Of a DNA stretch of 64,000 nucleotides, positions 50,646 through 59,354 are shown in pieces (the stretch's first letter is position 1; each line of letters starts with the position of its first letter). The stretch lies in NCBI GenBank assembly GCA_000955875.1, contig JYOE01000004.1, positions 62,484 through 126,483 on the forward strand. Direction: 5' to 3'. A model generated the notes under the pieces. It was given only the letters and a program-made list of their open reading frames with translations. It made no database searches and had not been told where the DNA came from. The translations under genes and the position numbers were made by a program. The stretch is from Terrabacter sp. 28 (GTDB lineage Bacteria > Actinomycetota > Actinomycetes > Actinomycetales > Dermatophilaceae).

Positions 50646-52151
50646 ATGTGGTTGTCTCGGCACGTGGGAGCCGACGTCGAACAGGCCAGGTACACACGCG
50701 AGCAGCGGCAGCAGTACCGCGAGAAGGTGCGCCGCGACCTCGACGTGTTCGAACGGATGCTCGGCAAGAGCGAGTTCGAGTTCGACCGTCCCATGACGGG
50801 CCTCGAGATCGAGCTCAACCTCGTCAACGAGGACCTCGGTCCGAAGCTCGACAACAAGTCGGTGCTCGAGCAGATCGCCGACGAGGACTACCAGACCGAG
50901 CTGGCGCGCTACAACATCGAGCTCAACGTGCACCCGAGGCCGCTGCCCGGCGACTCGGCGATCGAGCTCGAGGGCCTGCTGCGTGAGTCGCTCAACCGCG
51001 CGTCCGAGAAGGCGGCCGAGCTGCACACCGGCATCGTGGCGATCGGCATCCTGCCCACCGTCATGCCCGAGCACTTCGAGGGCGACTGGATCAGCGAGAA
51101 CATCCGCTACGCCGCGCTCAACAACGCGGTGCTCGACGCCCGCGGCGAGGACGTCTGGCTCGAGCTCGAGGGGCCGACGGGCGAGCGGATCGCGCGCTAC
51201 TCCGACAGCCTCGCGCCCGAGTCGGCGTGCACCTCGATCCAGCTGCACCTGCAGGTTCAGCCCGAGCGCTTCGCCGACCACTGGAACGCCGCGCAGGTGC
51301 TCGCCGGCCCGCAGCTCGCGCTCGGCGCCAACTCTCCGTTCTTCCTCGGCCAACGGCTCTGGGCCGAGACCCGCATCCCGCTCTTCACGCAGGCGACCGA
51401 CACTCGCTCGGTCGAGCTGAAGAACCAGGGGGTGCGCCCACGGGTGTGGTTCGGCGAGCGCTGGATCACCTCGATCTTCGACCTCTTCGAGGAGAACGTC
51501 CGCTACTTCCCGGCGCTGCTGCCCGAGCTCTACGACGAGGAGCCCGAGGAGGTCTTCGAGCGTGGCGAGGTGCCCGAGCTCAAGGAGCTCCGGCTCCACA
51601 ACGGCACCGTCTACCGATGGAACCGCCCGATCTACGACATCGTCGGTGGCCGACCGCACCTGAGGGTCGAGAACCGCGTGCTCCCCGCCGGCCCGAGCAT
51701 CGTCGACGTCCTGGCCAATGCGGCCTTCTACTACGGCACGATGCGCGTGCTCGCCGAGGAGGACCGACCGGTCTGGACCCGGATGAGCTTCTCAGCGGCC
51801 GAGTCCAACTTCGAGGAGGGCGCGCGGCTCGGCATCGACGCCCGCACCTACTGGCCCGGCTTCGGCGACGTGCCGGCCAGCGAGCTCGTGCTGCGCCGGC
51901 TGCTGCCGATGGCGCACGAGGGCCTCGAGCGGTGGGGCGTGTCCGCGGCGGTGCGCGACCGCTTCCTCTCCGTCATCGAGCAGCGCTGCATCCTCGGGGT
52001 CAACGGCGCCTCGTGGCAGACCGAGTGCGTGGCCCGGCTCGAGGCGCAGGGCCTCACCCGCGACAAGGCGCTGCGCGAGATGCTCAGGCGCTACATCGAG
52101 GGCATGAGCGCCAACCAGCCCGTGCACACGTGGGAGCTGCCCCGCGACTGA
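50646..52151 (+). CDS. Glutamate–cysteine ligase-like protein (GCS2 family)
   Basis: 501 residues. The ATP-grasp-like GCS2 core begins TGLEIELNLVN with the paired glutamates that bind magnesium, and continues through ELARYNIELNVHPRPL, SIQLHLQVQPERF and VELKNQGVRPRVWFGERW. Members form gamma-glutamyl or related peptide bonds; mycothiol-containing actinobacteria use such enzymes for several products, so glutathione is not implied. ATG 50646 or GTG 50664 may be the start; neither has a clear ribosome-binding site. It is 35 bp after gcvP. Confidence 0.75.
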   Translation: MWLSRHVGADVEQARYTREQRQQYREKVRRDLDVFERMLGKSEFEFDRPMTGLEIELNLVNEDLGPKLDNKSVLEQIADEDYQTELARYNIELNVHPRPLPGDSAIELEGLLRESLNRASEKAAELHTGIVAIGILPTVMPEHFEGDWISENIRYAALNNAVLDARGEDVWLELEGPTGERIARYSDSLAPESACTSIQLHLQVQPERFADHWNAAQVLAGPQLALGANSPFFLGQRLWAETRIPLFTQATDTRSVELKNQGVRPRVWFGERWITSIFDLFEENVRYFPALLPELYDEEPEEVFERGEVPELKELRLHNGTVYRWNRPIYDIVGGRPHLRVENRVLPAGPSIVDVLANAAFYYGTMRVLAEEDRPVWTRMSFSAAESNFEEGARLGIDARTYWPGFGDVPASELVLRRLLPMAHEGLERWGVSAAVRDRFLSVIEQRCILGVNGASWQTECVARLEAQGLTRDKALREMLRRYIEGMSANQPVHTWELPRD

Positions 52152-52205
52152 CGCGGGCGACCTCGCGCCACAGCGCAGGCCACGTGTGCCCGCGTCGTGG
52201 CGCGA
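52150..52205. other. Two interlocked inverted repeats in a convergent gap
   Basis: GACGCGGGC (52150–52158) is complementary to GCCCGCGTC (52188–52196), and TCGCGCCAC (52163–52171) to GTGGCGCGA (52197–52205). The two 9-bp stems cross, so they can form only one at a time or a tangled structure. They occupy the gap between the GCS2 gene and the convergent phosphatase gene and may serve as terminators for each direction. Confidence 0.6.
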
Positions 52206-52236
52206 CGGCATACGTGGGCGGCGTCGTGTGGGCGCC

Positions 52237-52872
52237 TCAGTCGGTGAGCAGGCGCCAGGGGGAGAGGTTGAACATCCCGATGCAGCGGGTCGACCGGTGG
52301 TGCGTCAGCACGCTCATCGACCCTGCGTCGAGGACGAGGTGCTGGCCGAACCTCGGGTCGAGACCGAGGTAGGTGGCCGTGAGCACGCGCAGCGCGTGCC
52401 CGTGGCCGAAGAGCGCCACGTCGCCGTGCTCGAGGTCGGGCCACACCTTGTCGATGACCTGCTGCGCCCGCTCGGCCACCTGCTCGACGGTCTCGCCCGG
52501 GGTCTCGCCCGGCGCCACCCCGTCGATGAAGACCTCCCACGGGTGGCCGATCTCGGCGCTGATCTGCTTCGTCGTGACTCCCTCGTACGCGCCGTAGTCC
52601 CACTCGCGCAGCAGCGGCTCGACCTCGAAGTCGCCGAGCCCGGCCAGCTCGGCCGTGCGCTTGGCGCGCTGCAGCGGCGAGACGAGCACCCGCTCGAAGG
52701 TGTGCTTGCGCAGCACGTCGGCGAGCTCGCGCGCGGCGGCCTCGCCCTCGGGGAGCAGCGGCAGGTCGGTGGTGCCGGTGTGCTGGCCGCTCAGCGACCA
52801 CTCGGTCTCGCCGTGCCGGAAGAGGTAGATGTTGCCCGGGTAGATGCCGTCGGGGGAGGCCATACCGGTCAT
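52237..52872 (-). CDS. Histidine phosphatase family protein
   Basis: 211 residues. The phosphatase signature is LFRHGETEWS with His20 as nucleophile, the second arginine/histidine sites in SPLQRAKRTAEL and FGHGHALRVL. It dephosphorylates a small substrate or acts like phosphoglycerate mutase; the substrate is not known. The ATG at 52872 is chosen because an upstream TTG is the only other start. Divergent from the PhzF gene. Confidence 0.85.
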   Translation of the reverse strand: MTGMASPDGIYPGNIYLFRHGETEWSLSGQHTGTTDLPLLPEGEAAARELADVLRKHTFERVLVSPLQRAKRTAELAGLGDFEVEPLLREWDYGAYEGVTTKQISAEIGHPWEVFIDGVAPGETPGETVEQVAERAQQVIDKVWPDLEHGDVALFGHGHALRVLTATYLGLDPRFGQHLVLDAGSMSVLTHHRSTRCIGMFNLSPWRLLTD

Positions 52873-52928
52873 CAAACCACCTGGACCCGATGCCGTCCCC
52901 CGACGGCGGGACTGCGAGACTCCCGGGC

Positions 52929-53810
52929 ATGGAGCTGCCCTTTCGCATCGTCAACGTGTTCGGTATCGACGGGAACCCGTTCTCGGGCAACGCCCTCGGC
53001 GTCTTCGAGCCGACCTCGGGCGTGGACGACGCCGAGATGCAGGCGTGGGCCCGACAGTTCAACCTCAGCGAGGTGACCTTCGTCGTCGACGACTCCGCGA
53101 CGCCCACCGGGGGGCCCGCGCACGCGTCGGTGCGCATCTTCACGGCCACCTACGAGATGCCCTTCGCCGGTCACCCGACGCTCGGCACGGCACACGTGGT
53201 GGCCGACACCGCCACCGCACGGTCCGGCGCGACCGTCGACGACGTGGTCCTCACCATGCCGGCGGGCGACATCCCGGTGCGGCGCACCGCAGACGGGTGG
53301 CAGCTGCGGGCCAACCCGCCACAGCACCGCGACGTGACGGCCACTCCGGGGCAGGTGGCGGCGGCGCTCGGCGTGCCCGTCGACGCCCTCGTCGAGGGGG
53401 CGACGCAGTGGGTCAGCTGCGGCGTGGAGTCGCTCATCGTGCAGGTCGACGACCTCGCCGCGCTGCGGGCGGCCGCTCCGAGTCCCGCCCTCATGCACGA
53501 GAACCTCGCCATGCCCGGGCGTCCGCCGCACGCCTACCTCTGGTGCTGGACCGGGACCGGCACCATCGAGGCGCGGATGTTCGCTGCTGCCGGAGCCGCC
53601 CTCGAGGAGGACCCGGCGACGGGGTCCGCCTGCAGCAGCCTCGGCGGCTGGTTCGTGGGCCAGCAGCGCACCGGCTTCGAGGTCGTCGTGTCGCAGGGCG
53701 CACAGACGGGCCGGCCGTCTCGGCTCGTGCTCACGGTCGACACCGATGCGACGATCCGCGTCGCGGGGCGGGTCGCCGACGTCGGGTCGGGTGTCGTGTC
53801 GCGCAGCTGA
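52929..53810 (+). CDS. PhzF-family isomerase
   Basis: 293 residues. Shows IVNVFGIDGNPFSGNALGVF, SEVTFVV and the mid-sequence FTATYEMPFAGHPTLGTAHV, the active-site block of the family, followed by EDPATGSACSSLGGWFV near the end. Members include phenazine isomerases and many uncharacterised diaminopimelate epimerase-fold proteins. Divergent from the phosphatase; a weak GAGACT lies 7 nt before the ATG. Confidence 0.85.
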   Translation: MELPFRIVNVFGIDGNPFSGNALGVFEPTSGVDDAEMQAWARQFNLSEVTFVVDDSATPTGGPAHASVRIFTATYEMPFAGHPTLGTAHVVADTATARSGATVDDVVLTMPAGDIPVRRTADGWQLRANPPQHRDVTATPGQVAAALGVPVDALVEGATQWVSCGVESLIVQVDDLAALRAAAPSPALMHENLAMPGRPPHAYLWCWTGTGTIEARMFAAAGAALEEDPATGSACSSLGGWFVGQQRTGFEVVVSQGAQTGRPSRLVLTVDTDATIRVAGRVADVGSGVVSRS

Positions 53811-53845
53811 GCCGGTCGCCGGGCCTCCTGTGCGACGATCGGCGC

Positions 53846-54385
53846 GTGCCGACCTACATCGGGTTCCTCCGTGCCGTCAACGTGGGCAAGCGTCAGGTGA
53901 AGATGGCCGCCCTGCGTGCGCTGCTCGAGGCCGAGGGCTACGAGGACGTCGAGACCCACATCCAGAGCGGCAACCTCAAGGTGCGGTCGGCGACCCGCAG
54001 CGCTGCCACGGTGGAGGCGGACCTCCGCCGCGCCATCAGCGCGGAGTTCGGCTTCGACGTGCCGGTGGTCGTCCGCACCCCGGCCCAGCTGCGCAGGCTC
54101 GCCGACGAGGCGGAGGCCCTGGAGTCGCCGATCGCCGACGACGCGAAGCGCTACGTGACCTTCATGACCGGTGACCTGGCGGCCGACGGGGTCAAGGCGC
54201 TGCACGAGTGGGACGTCGCCACCGAGGGCGCCCGGGTGGTCGGCAGCGACATCGTGCTGTTCCTGTGCGACGGCGTGCAGGGTGCCAAGCTCACGAACGC
54301 CCGCATCGAGAAGCTGACCGGGGCCGTGGGCACGGCCCGCAACATCACCGTGGTGCGCGCGCTCGCCGACAAGTGGGGCGGCTGA
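53846..54385 (+). CDS. DUF1697 family protein
   Basis: 179 residues. Starts YIGFLRAVNVGKRQVKMAALRALLEAEG and contains VETHIQSGNLKV, the DUF1697 hallmark. The function is unknown. GTG start. The stop is 8 bp from the convergent methyltransferase gene. Confidence 0.88.
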   Translation: MPTYIGFLRAVNVGKRQVKMAALRALLEAEGYEDVETHIQSGNLKVRSATRSAATVEADLRRAISAEFGFDVPVVVRTPAQLRRLADEAEALESPIADDAKRYVTFMTGDLAADGVKALHEWDVATEGARVVGSDIVLFLCDGVQGAKLTNARIEKLTGAVGTARNITVVRALADKWGG

Positions 54386-54393
54386 GCGCCCCC

Positions 54394-55158
54394 TCAGAGG
54401 CGGGAACGGCGCACGAGCTCGAAGCAGACGACGGCGGCGGCCGCCGACACGTTGAGCGACTCCACCCCCGCCGCCATGGGGATGGAGACCCACGTGTCGA
54501 CGAGCTCGGCGACATCGGGGGAGAGCCCGGCCGTCTCGCTGCCGAGGACGAAGGCGACCGGCTCGGGCAGGTGGGCCGAGAACAGGTCGTCGTCGCCGCC
54601 GGCATCGAGGCCCACCACGTGGAAGCCGACGGCCTTGAGAGCCGCCACGGCCTCTGCCGCGGTGAAGGCCTTGAGGATCGGCGCCCGGAAGGCGACCCCG
54701 GCCGAGGCCTTGACCACGAGCGGGTCGATCGAGGCGACGCCCCGGCGCGGCACGACGACGCCGTCCACGCCGGCCGCCGTGGCCGAGCGCAGGATCATGC
54801 CGACGTTCGCAGGGGTCGTGACTCCGTCGAGCACCAGCACGGTCCGGAGCCCGGCCGCCCCGTCGGCTGCGAGGGCCGCCTCGAGCGGTCGCATGCGGGG
54901 CGCCACGACGTCGGCGAACACGCCCTGGTCCTGGCGCCCGTTGCCGGCGAGCTTCTTGACCCGCTCGGCGCTCGCGTACTGCACGTCGACGCGGCGCCGC
55001 CGCGCGGCCTGCTGGATCTCACGCAGGCCGGACCCGCGCGCGCCTTCGGCGATGACGACCTTGTCGACGCGGAGGTCGTCGTCGAGGAGCACCTCGTGGA
55101 CCGGGTTGCGGCCGTAGACCGTGATGAAGCGGTCCTTGGGGGAGATCTCGTCGGTCAC
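54394..55158 (-). CDS. TrmH/SpoU-family RNA 2'-O-methyltransferase
   Basis: 254 residues. SPOUT-class enzyme: N-terminal RNA-binding region (VYGRNPVHEVLL), motif 1 TTPANVGMILRSA, motif 2 VLGSETAGLS and motif 3 SIPMAAGVESLNVSAAAAV with the asparagine/serine of the knot. Probably methylates 23S rRNA (RlmB type). GTG start overlaps the stop of the VanW gene upstream (GTGA). Confidence 0.88.
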   Translation of the reverse strand: MTDEISPKDRFITVYGRNPVHEVLLDDDLRVDKVVIAEGARGSGLREIQQAARRRRVDVQYASAERVKKLAGNGRQDQGVFADVVAPRMRPLEAALAADGAAGLRTVLVLDGVTTPANVGMILRSATAAGVDGVVVPRRGVASIDPLVVKASAGVAFRAPILKAFTAAEAVAALKAVGFHVVGLDAGGDDDLFSAHLPEPVAFVLGSETAGLSPDVAELVDTWVSIPMAAGVESLNVSAAAAVVCFELVRRSRL

Positions 55159-55841
55159 GCGGTCAGGATGTCATGCCGGGTGCGCTGCGGGGCCAGGCGT
55201 AGGTCGATGACGGGGCCGGTGGGCTCGTAGCGCACGAGCGCGCAGTTCCGCTTGAGCAGCTCCTTGCCGACGGTACGGCCCGTGCGCTTGTCGATGACCG
55301 TGCGCCAGATCTCGTTGCGGCGGAAGATGTCGGTGCCCGAGCGGATGAACTGCTCGTCGCGAGCCTCCACCGTGTACGAGTGGGCGGCCGGGGCGTCCGA
55401 GCGCAGCTCGCCCTGGAGGTGACGGGGGCCGACGCCGACGAGCAGCTGGAACGTCGAGGTGGTGTCGTTGCGCACGACGAGGTCGACGTAGTTGTAGACG
55501 ATGGAGCACCCCACGCCCCAGGGCAGCACGCGCGCCTTGTCGGGGAACGGGTCGAAGGAGTGCTCGGACCGCTCGAGCACGGTGAGCTCGCTGTGCAGGA
55601 ACATCCAGTGCAGCAGGTTGGCCAGCTGGCAGATGCCGCCGCCGACCCCGGCCCGGGCCTGCCCGTTGGACAGCCGCAGGCCCTCGACGTAGCCGCGACG
55701 GCGCGTGCAGCTTCCGACCACCTTGTTGAACGAGAAGGTCTCGCCGGGCCGGATGACCAGGGCGTCGACGCGCTTCGATGCCAGGCGGAGGTTGACGACC
55801 TTGCCCCGCTGCAGGTGCATCTCGTCGGCAGACAGCTGCAT
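55155..55841 (-). CDS. VanW family protein, short N-terminus
   Basis: 228 residues. The VanW core is clear: LVIRPGETFSFNKVVGSCTRRRGYVEGL, GVGGGICQLANLLHWMFLHS and LERSEHSFDPFPD. The role of VanW is unknown, though the family was first seen in glycopeptide-resistance clusters. It is shorter than many family members (about 270–300). The ATG is the only standard start, but the frame stays open for about 195 bp further upstream without ATG, GTG or TTG. Confidence 0.8.
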   Translation of the reverse strand: MQLSADEMHLQRGKVVNLRLASKRVDALVIRPGETFSFNKVVGSCTRRRGYVEGLRLSNGQARAGVGGGICQLANLLHWMFLHSELTVLERSEHSFDPFPDKARVLPWGVGCSIVYNYVDLVVRNDTTSTFQLLVGVGPRHLQGELRSDAPAAHSYTVEARDEQFIRSGTDIFRRNEIWRTVIDKRTGRTVGKELLKRNCALVRYEPTGPVIDLRLAPQRTRHDILTA

Positions 55842-56023
55842 GGGACTGTCCTGGTTCTCGTTCGGAAGGCCCCGGCGCCCCTGTGGCAGCCGGCTACCCG
55901 TGACGATGCTCGGCAGGGGGCGAAAGTTGCCGAGGTTGCCGGGATGTGACCTGCCTGTCCGTCGCTCGACTCCCTCTTCGCCCGCCGGCCGTCGGGAATG
56001 GACAAGGGGGTCACGGCGCTGGG

Positions 56024-56043
56024 TATGATTGAACCGTCAATCA
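56024..56043. promoter_or_regulatory. -10 element overlapped by a TTGA–TCAA palindrome (MarR-type operator)
   Basis: TATGAT (56024–56029) is an AT-rich -10 and is overlapped by TGATTGA–ACCG–TCAATCA (56026–56043), a perfect 7-bp inverted repeat with a 4-bp spacer. TTGA…TCAA half-sites are typical of MarR-family repressors, and overlap with the -10 would allow repression. The ATG follows 17 bp later with TAGGAG between. Confidence 0.65.
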
Positions 56044-56060
56044 CTTAGGAGCTGGGACAC

Positions 56061-57242
56061 ATGCAGTTCGGCATCTTCACCGTCGGCGACGTCACCACCG
56101 ACCCGACGACGGGCCGCACGCCGACCGAGAACGAGCGCATCAAGGCCACGGTCGCCATCGCGAAGAAGGCGGAGGAGGTCGGTCTCGACGTCTTCGCCAC
56201 GGGTGAGCACCACAACCCGCCCTTCGCCGCCCCGGCCAACCCGCCCGTCCTGCTCGCGGCCATCGCCGCGCAGACCGAGCGCCTCGTGCTGTCGACCTCG
56301 ACGACCCTCATCACGACGAACGACCCCGTGCGCCTCGCCCAGGACTACGCGTACCTCCAGCACCTCAGTGACGGGCGCATGGACCTCATGCTCGGCCGCG
56401 GGAACACCGGCCCGGTCTACCCGTGGTTCGGCAAGGACATCCGCGAGGGCATCCCGCTCGCCGTCGAGAACTACGCCCTGCTGCACCGGCTGTGGCGCGA
56501 GGACGTCGTCGACTGGCAGGGGAAGTACCGCACGCCACTGCAGGGCTTCACCTCGACGCCGCGCCCGCTCGACGGGGTGCCGCCGTTCGTGTGGCACGGC
56601 TCGATCCGCAGCCCCGAGATCGCCGAGCAGGCCGCGTACTACGGTGACGGCTTCTTCTCCAACCACATCTTCTGGCCGGCCAGCCACACGAAGCAGATGG
56701 TGCAGCTCTACCGCCGCCGCTTCGAGCACTACGGCCACGGGAAGGCCGACCAGGCCATCGTGGGCCTCGGCGGGCAGATCTTCATGCGGAAGAACAGCCA
56801 GGACGCCGTGCGCGAGTTCCGGCCCTACTTCGACAACGCCCCGGTCTACGGCCACGGCCCCTCCCTCGAGGAGTTCACGAGCCAGACGCCGCTCACCGTC
56901 GGCAGCCCGCAGGAGGTCATCGAGCGCACCCTCGGCTTCCGCGACTACGTCGGCGACTACCAGCGCCAGCTGTGGCTCGTCGACCACGCCGGCCTGCCGC
57001 TCAAGACCGTGCTCGAGCAGCTCGACATCCTCGGCGAGGAGGTCGTCCCCGTGCTCCGCAAGGAGTTCGCCGCCCTCAAGCCCGCGCACGTGCCGGACGC
57101 CCCGACCCACGCGAGCCGCGTCGCGGCAGCGGGAGGGGCGCACGACACCACGGTGTACGCCGGCGGTGACGACGTCACCGGAGCGTCGCCCGACCCCAGA
57201 GGCACGACCGTCAGCACGAGCACCCTGGAGGTGACCACGTGA
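56061..57242 (+). CDS. LLM-class flavin-dependent monooxygenase, CE1758 type
   Basis: 393 residues. A luciferase-like (bacterial luciferase superfamily) FMN enzyme: MQFGIFTVGD at the start, EEVGLDVFATGEHHNPPFAA and HLSDGRMDLMLGRGNTGPVYPWFG blocks, and a C-terminal Ala/Thr-rich tail. It pairs with the following FMN reductase, which overlaps by 4 bp, as in the CE1758/CE1759 duo. The FMNH2 supplied by the reductase is used to oxidise an unknown substrate. Regulated through the palindrome upstream. Confidence 0.88.
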   Translation: MQFGIFTVGDVTTDPTTGRTPTENERIKATVAIAKKAEEVGLDVFATGEHHNPPFAAPANPPVLLAAIAAQTERLVLSTSTTLITTNDPVRLAQDYAYLQHLSDGRMDLMLGRGNTGPVYPWFGKDIREGIPLAVENYALLHRLWREDVVDWQGKYRTPLQGFTSTPRPLDGVPPFVWHGSIRSPEIAEQAAYYGDGFFSNHIFWPASHTKQMVQLYRRRFEHYGHGKADQAIVGLGGQIFMRKNSQDAVREFRPYFDNAPVYGHGPSLEEFTSQTPLTVGSPQEVIERTLGFRDYVGDYQRQLWLVDHAGLPLKTVLEQLDILGEEVVPVLRKEFAALKPAHVPDAPTHASRVAAAGGAHDTTVYAGGDDVTGASPDPRGTTVSTSTLEVTT

Positions 57243-57868
57243 CCACGCAGACCCCCTTCCACCTCGCCGTCATCACCGCGGGCGTGACCGAGCCGTCGTC
57301 GACGCGGCTGCTCGCCGACCGCCTGACGGAGTCGACGGTGCGCGCCCTCGCCGGCCACGACGTCGGTGAGGTCGTCGTCGAGGTCGTCGACGTGCGGGAC
57401 GTCGCCCACGACGTGACGAACAACGTGCTCACGGGCTTCGCGTCCCCCGAGCTGCAGGTGCGGCTCGACGCCATCGCCGAGGCCGACGCCCTGGTGGTCG
57501 CGACCCCGATCTACGCCGCGTCCTACAGCGGCCTCTTCAAGATGCTCGTCGACGTGCTACCGAAGGACGCCCTGCGCGACACCCCGGTGCTGCTCGGCGC
57601 GACGGGCGGCACCGCCCGCCACTCGCTGGCGATCGACCACGCGCTGCGGCCGCTCTTCGCGCACCTCGGCGCCCTCGTGGCCCCCGTCGCGGTCTTCGCC
57701 GCCAGCGAGGACTGGGGGAGCGTGGACGCCGGCCGTCTGGGGGAGCGCATCGACCGCGCCGGCCGCTCGTTCGCCGCGCTCGTCGTGGGAAGCCCCCGCG
57801 AGGCTCGGGTCGACCCCTTCGAGGACGTGACGCCGTTCGCGTCCCTGCTGAGCGACCTGCACGCCTGA
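57239..57868 (+). CDS. NAD(P)H-dependent FMN reductase, CE1759 type
   Basis: 209 residues. A flavodoxin-like fold with VVATPIYAASYSGLFKMLVDVLP and LLGATGGTARHS, the phosphate and flavin sites. It supplies reduced FMN to the preceding monooxygenase. The GTG start overlaps the preceding stop, and a hairpin terminator follows, so the pair forms a two-gene operon. Confidence 0.88.
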   Translation: MTTQTPFHLAVITAGVTEPSSTRLLADRLTESTVRALAGHDVGEVVVEVVDVRDVAHDVTNNVLTGFASPELQVRLDAIAEADALVVATPIYAASYSGLFKMLVDVLPKDALRDTPVLLGATGGTARHSLAIDHALRPLFAHLGALVAPVAVFAASEDWGSVDAGRLGERIDRAGRSFAALVVGSPREARVDPFEDVTPFASLLSDLHA

Positions 57869-57897
57869 CCCCGGTCGTCCCGGCCACCCTCGTCGCC

Positions 57898-57934
57898 GTC
57901 GCCCCGCAAGACCGATCAGGTCCTGCGGGGCGAC
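57898..57934 (+). terminator. Hairpin terminator after the FMN reductase gene
   Basis: Perfect 11-bp stem GTCGCCCCGCA / TGCGGGGCGAC (57898–57908 with 57924–57934); GACC and GGTC pair inside it. It separates the LLM operon from the permease gene. Confidence 0.8.
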
Positions 57935-57953
57935 GCGCGGCAGACTCGGGGCC

Positions 57954-59324
57954 ATGACCGGATCCCACGGCAGCGCCCCGCCGCTCGCGCGGCGCCTCAC
58001 CACCGGACACGCCGTCGTCATCGGGGTCGGCTCCATGGTGGGCGCCGGTCTCTTCACGGCCTTCGGGCCCGCAGCGGCCGCGGCCGGCGGCTGGCTGCTC
58101 GGCGCACTCGCCGTCGCCGCGCTCATCGCCTTCTGCAACGCGACGTCCTCCGCCCAGCTCGCAGCGCAGTACCCGACCTCCGGTGGCACGTACGTCTACG
58201 GCCGCGAACGCCTCGGACCCTGGTGGGGCTTCGTCGCCGGGTGGGGCTTCGTCATCGGCAAGACGGCGAGCTGCGCCGCGATGGCGCTCGCCTTCGCGGC
58301 CTACGTCGCCCCGCCCGGGTGGGAGCGTGTCGTCGGTGTCGCAGCCGTGGTCACGCTCACCGCGGTGAACTACCGCGGCATCACGCGTACGGCACGGCTC
58401 ACCATGGTGATCGTCACCGGCGTCCTGGCCGCGCTCGTCGTCGTGGTCGTCGCCCTCACCCTCACTCCCGGTGCCGACCGGACGGGCTCCGCAGTCGCAC
58501 CGGCCGGCGGCGTCGGCGGCGTCGCCGGCGTGCTCCAGGGCGCGGCCATCCTCTTCTTCGCCTTCGCGGGCTACGCGCGCATCGCCACCCTCGGCGAGGA
58601 GGTCGTCGACCCGGCCCGCACCATCCCGCGGGCCGTGCTCGGCGCGTTCGCGGTCGTCGTGCCGCTGTATGCCGTCACCGCGCTCGTCCTGGTCCGCTCG
58701 CTCGGCGTCCCGGCGCTCGCGGCGAGCGCCGCACCCTTGCGGTCCGCCGCCGACACGACCCCGTGGTCGTCGTGGCTCACGGTCGTCGTCGGGTTCGCCG
58801 CCGCGGCAGCGACGCTCGGCGCGCTCCTGGCCCTCGTCGCGGGTGTCGGCCGCACCACCCTGGCCATGGCCCGGGAGGGGGACCTGCCGCGCCGGCTCGC
58901 GGCCGTGCACGAGCGGTATGCCGTGCCGCACGTCGCCGAGATCAGCGTCGCCGTCGTGGTGTGCGCCCTGGTGGTCCTCACCGACCTGCGCGGCGTCATC
59001 GGCTTCTCGTCGTTCGGCGTGCTCACCTACTACGCGGTGGCGAACGCTGCTGCCCTCACACAGGACCGCGCCCACCGTCGCTACCCTCGGGCCCTCGCAG
59101 CGCTCGGTGTCGTCGGCTGCGTGGCCCTCGCCTTCGCCGTGCCGTCCGGCTCGCTCGTCGCAGGCGTCGCCGTCCTGGCCGTGGGTCTCGTCGGTCGCCT
59201 CGTCGCCACCCGCGCACGGAACCGACGAGGCGGCACCGGCGGACCCGGCACCGACGGACCCGGCGCCGGCGGACGCGACACGCGGGGAGCGCTCCCCATG
59301 GACGGTGGCTCCGCGGCCTTCTAG
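57954..59324 (+). CDS. APC-family amino acid permease
   Basis: 456 residues with about 12 hydrophobic segments. The APC signature is GHAVVIGVGSMVGAGLFTAFGPAAAAAGG at the start of helix 1, with LIAFCNATSSAQLAAQYPTSGGTYVY in helix 2. It should take up an amino acid or related compound by proton symport; the substrate is not deducible. A weak CAGACT lies 7 nt before the ATG. The C-terminal 35 residues are Gly/Arg-rich and cytoplasmic. Confidence 0.88.
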   Translation: MTGSHGSAPPLARRLTTGHAVVIGVGSMVGAGLFTAFGPAAAAAGGWLLGALAVAALIAFCNATSSAQLAAQYPTSGGTYVYGRERLGPWWGFVAGWGFVIGKTASCAAMALAFAAYVAPPGWERVVGVAAVVTLTAVNYRGITRTARLTMVIVTGVLAALVVVVVALTLTPGADRTGSAVAPAGGVGGVAGVLQGAAILFFAFAGYARIATLGEEVVDPARTIPRAVLGAFAVVVPLYAVTALVLVRSLGVPALAASAAPLRSAADTTPWSSWLTVVVGFAAAAATLGALLALVAGVGRTTLAMAREGDLPRRLAAVHERYAVPHVAEISVAVVVCALVVLTDLRGVIGFSSFGVLTYYAVANAAALTQDRAHRRYPRALAALGVVGCVALAFAVPSGSLVAGVAVLAVGLVGRLVATRARNRRGGTGGPGTDGPGAGGRDTRGALPMDGGSAAF

Positions 59325-59354
59325 CGTGAGGCGCACCGTCGACAGGAGGCCCAC

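Noticed and set aside
52150..52205. The crossed stems as a classical H-type pseudoknot
   Set aside because: There is no nucleotide between the 3' arms to span stem A, so a classical pseudoknot is sterically unlikely; alternative hairpins fit better.
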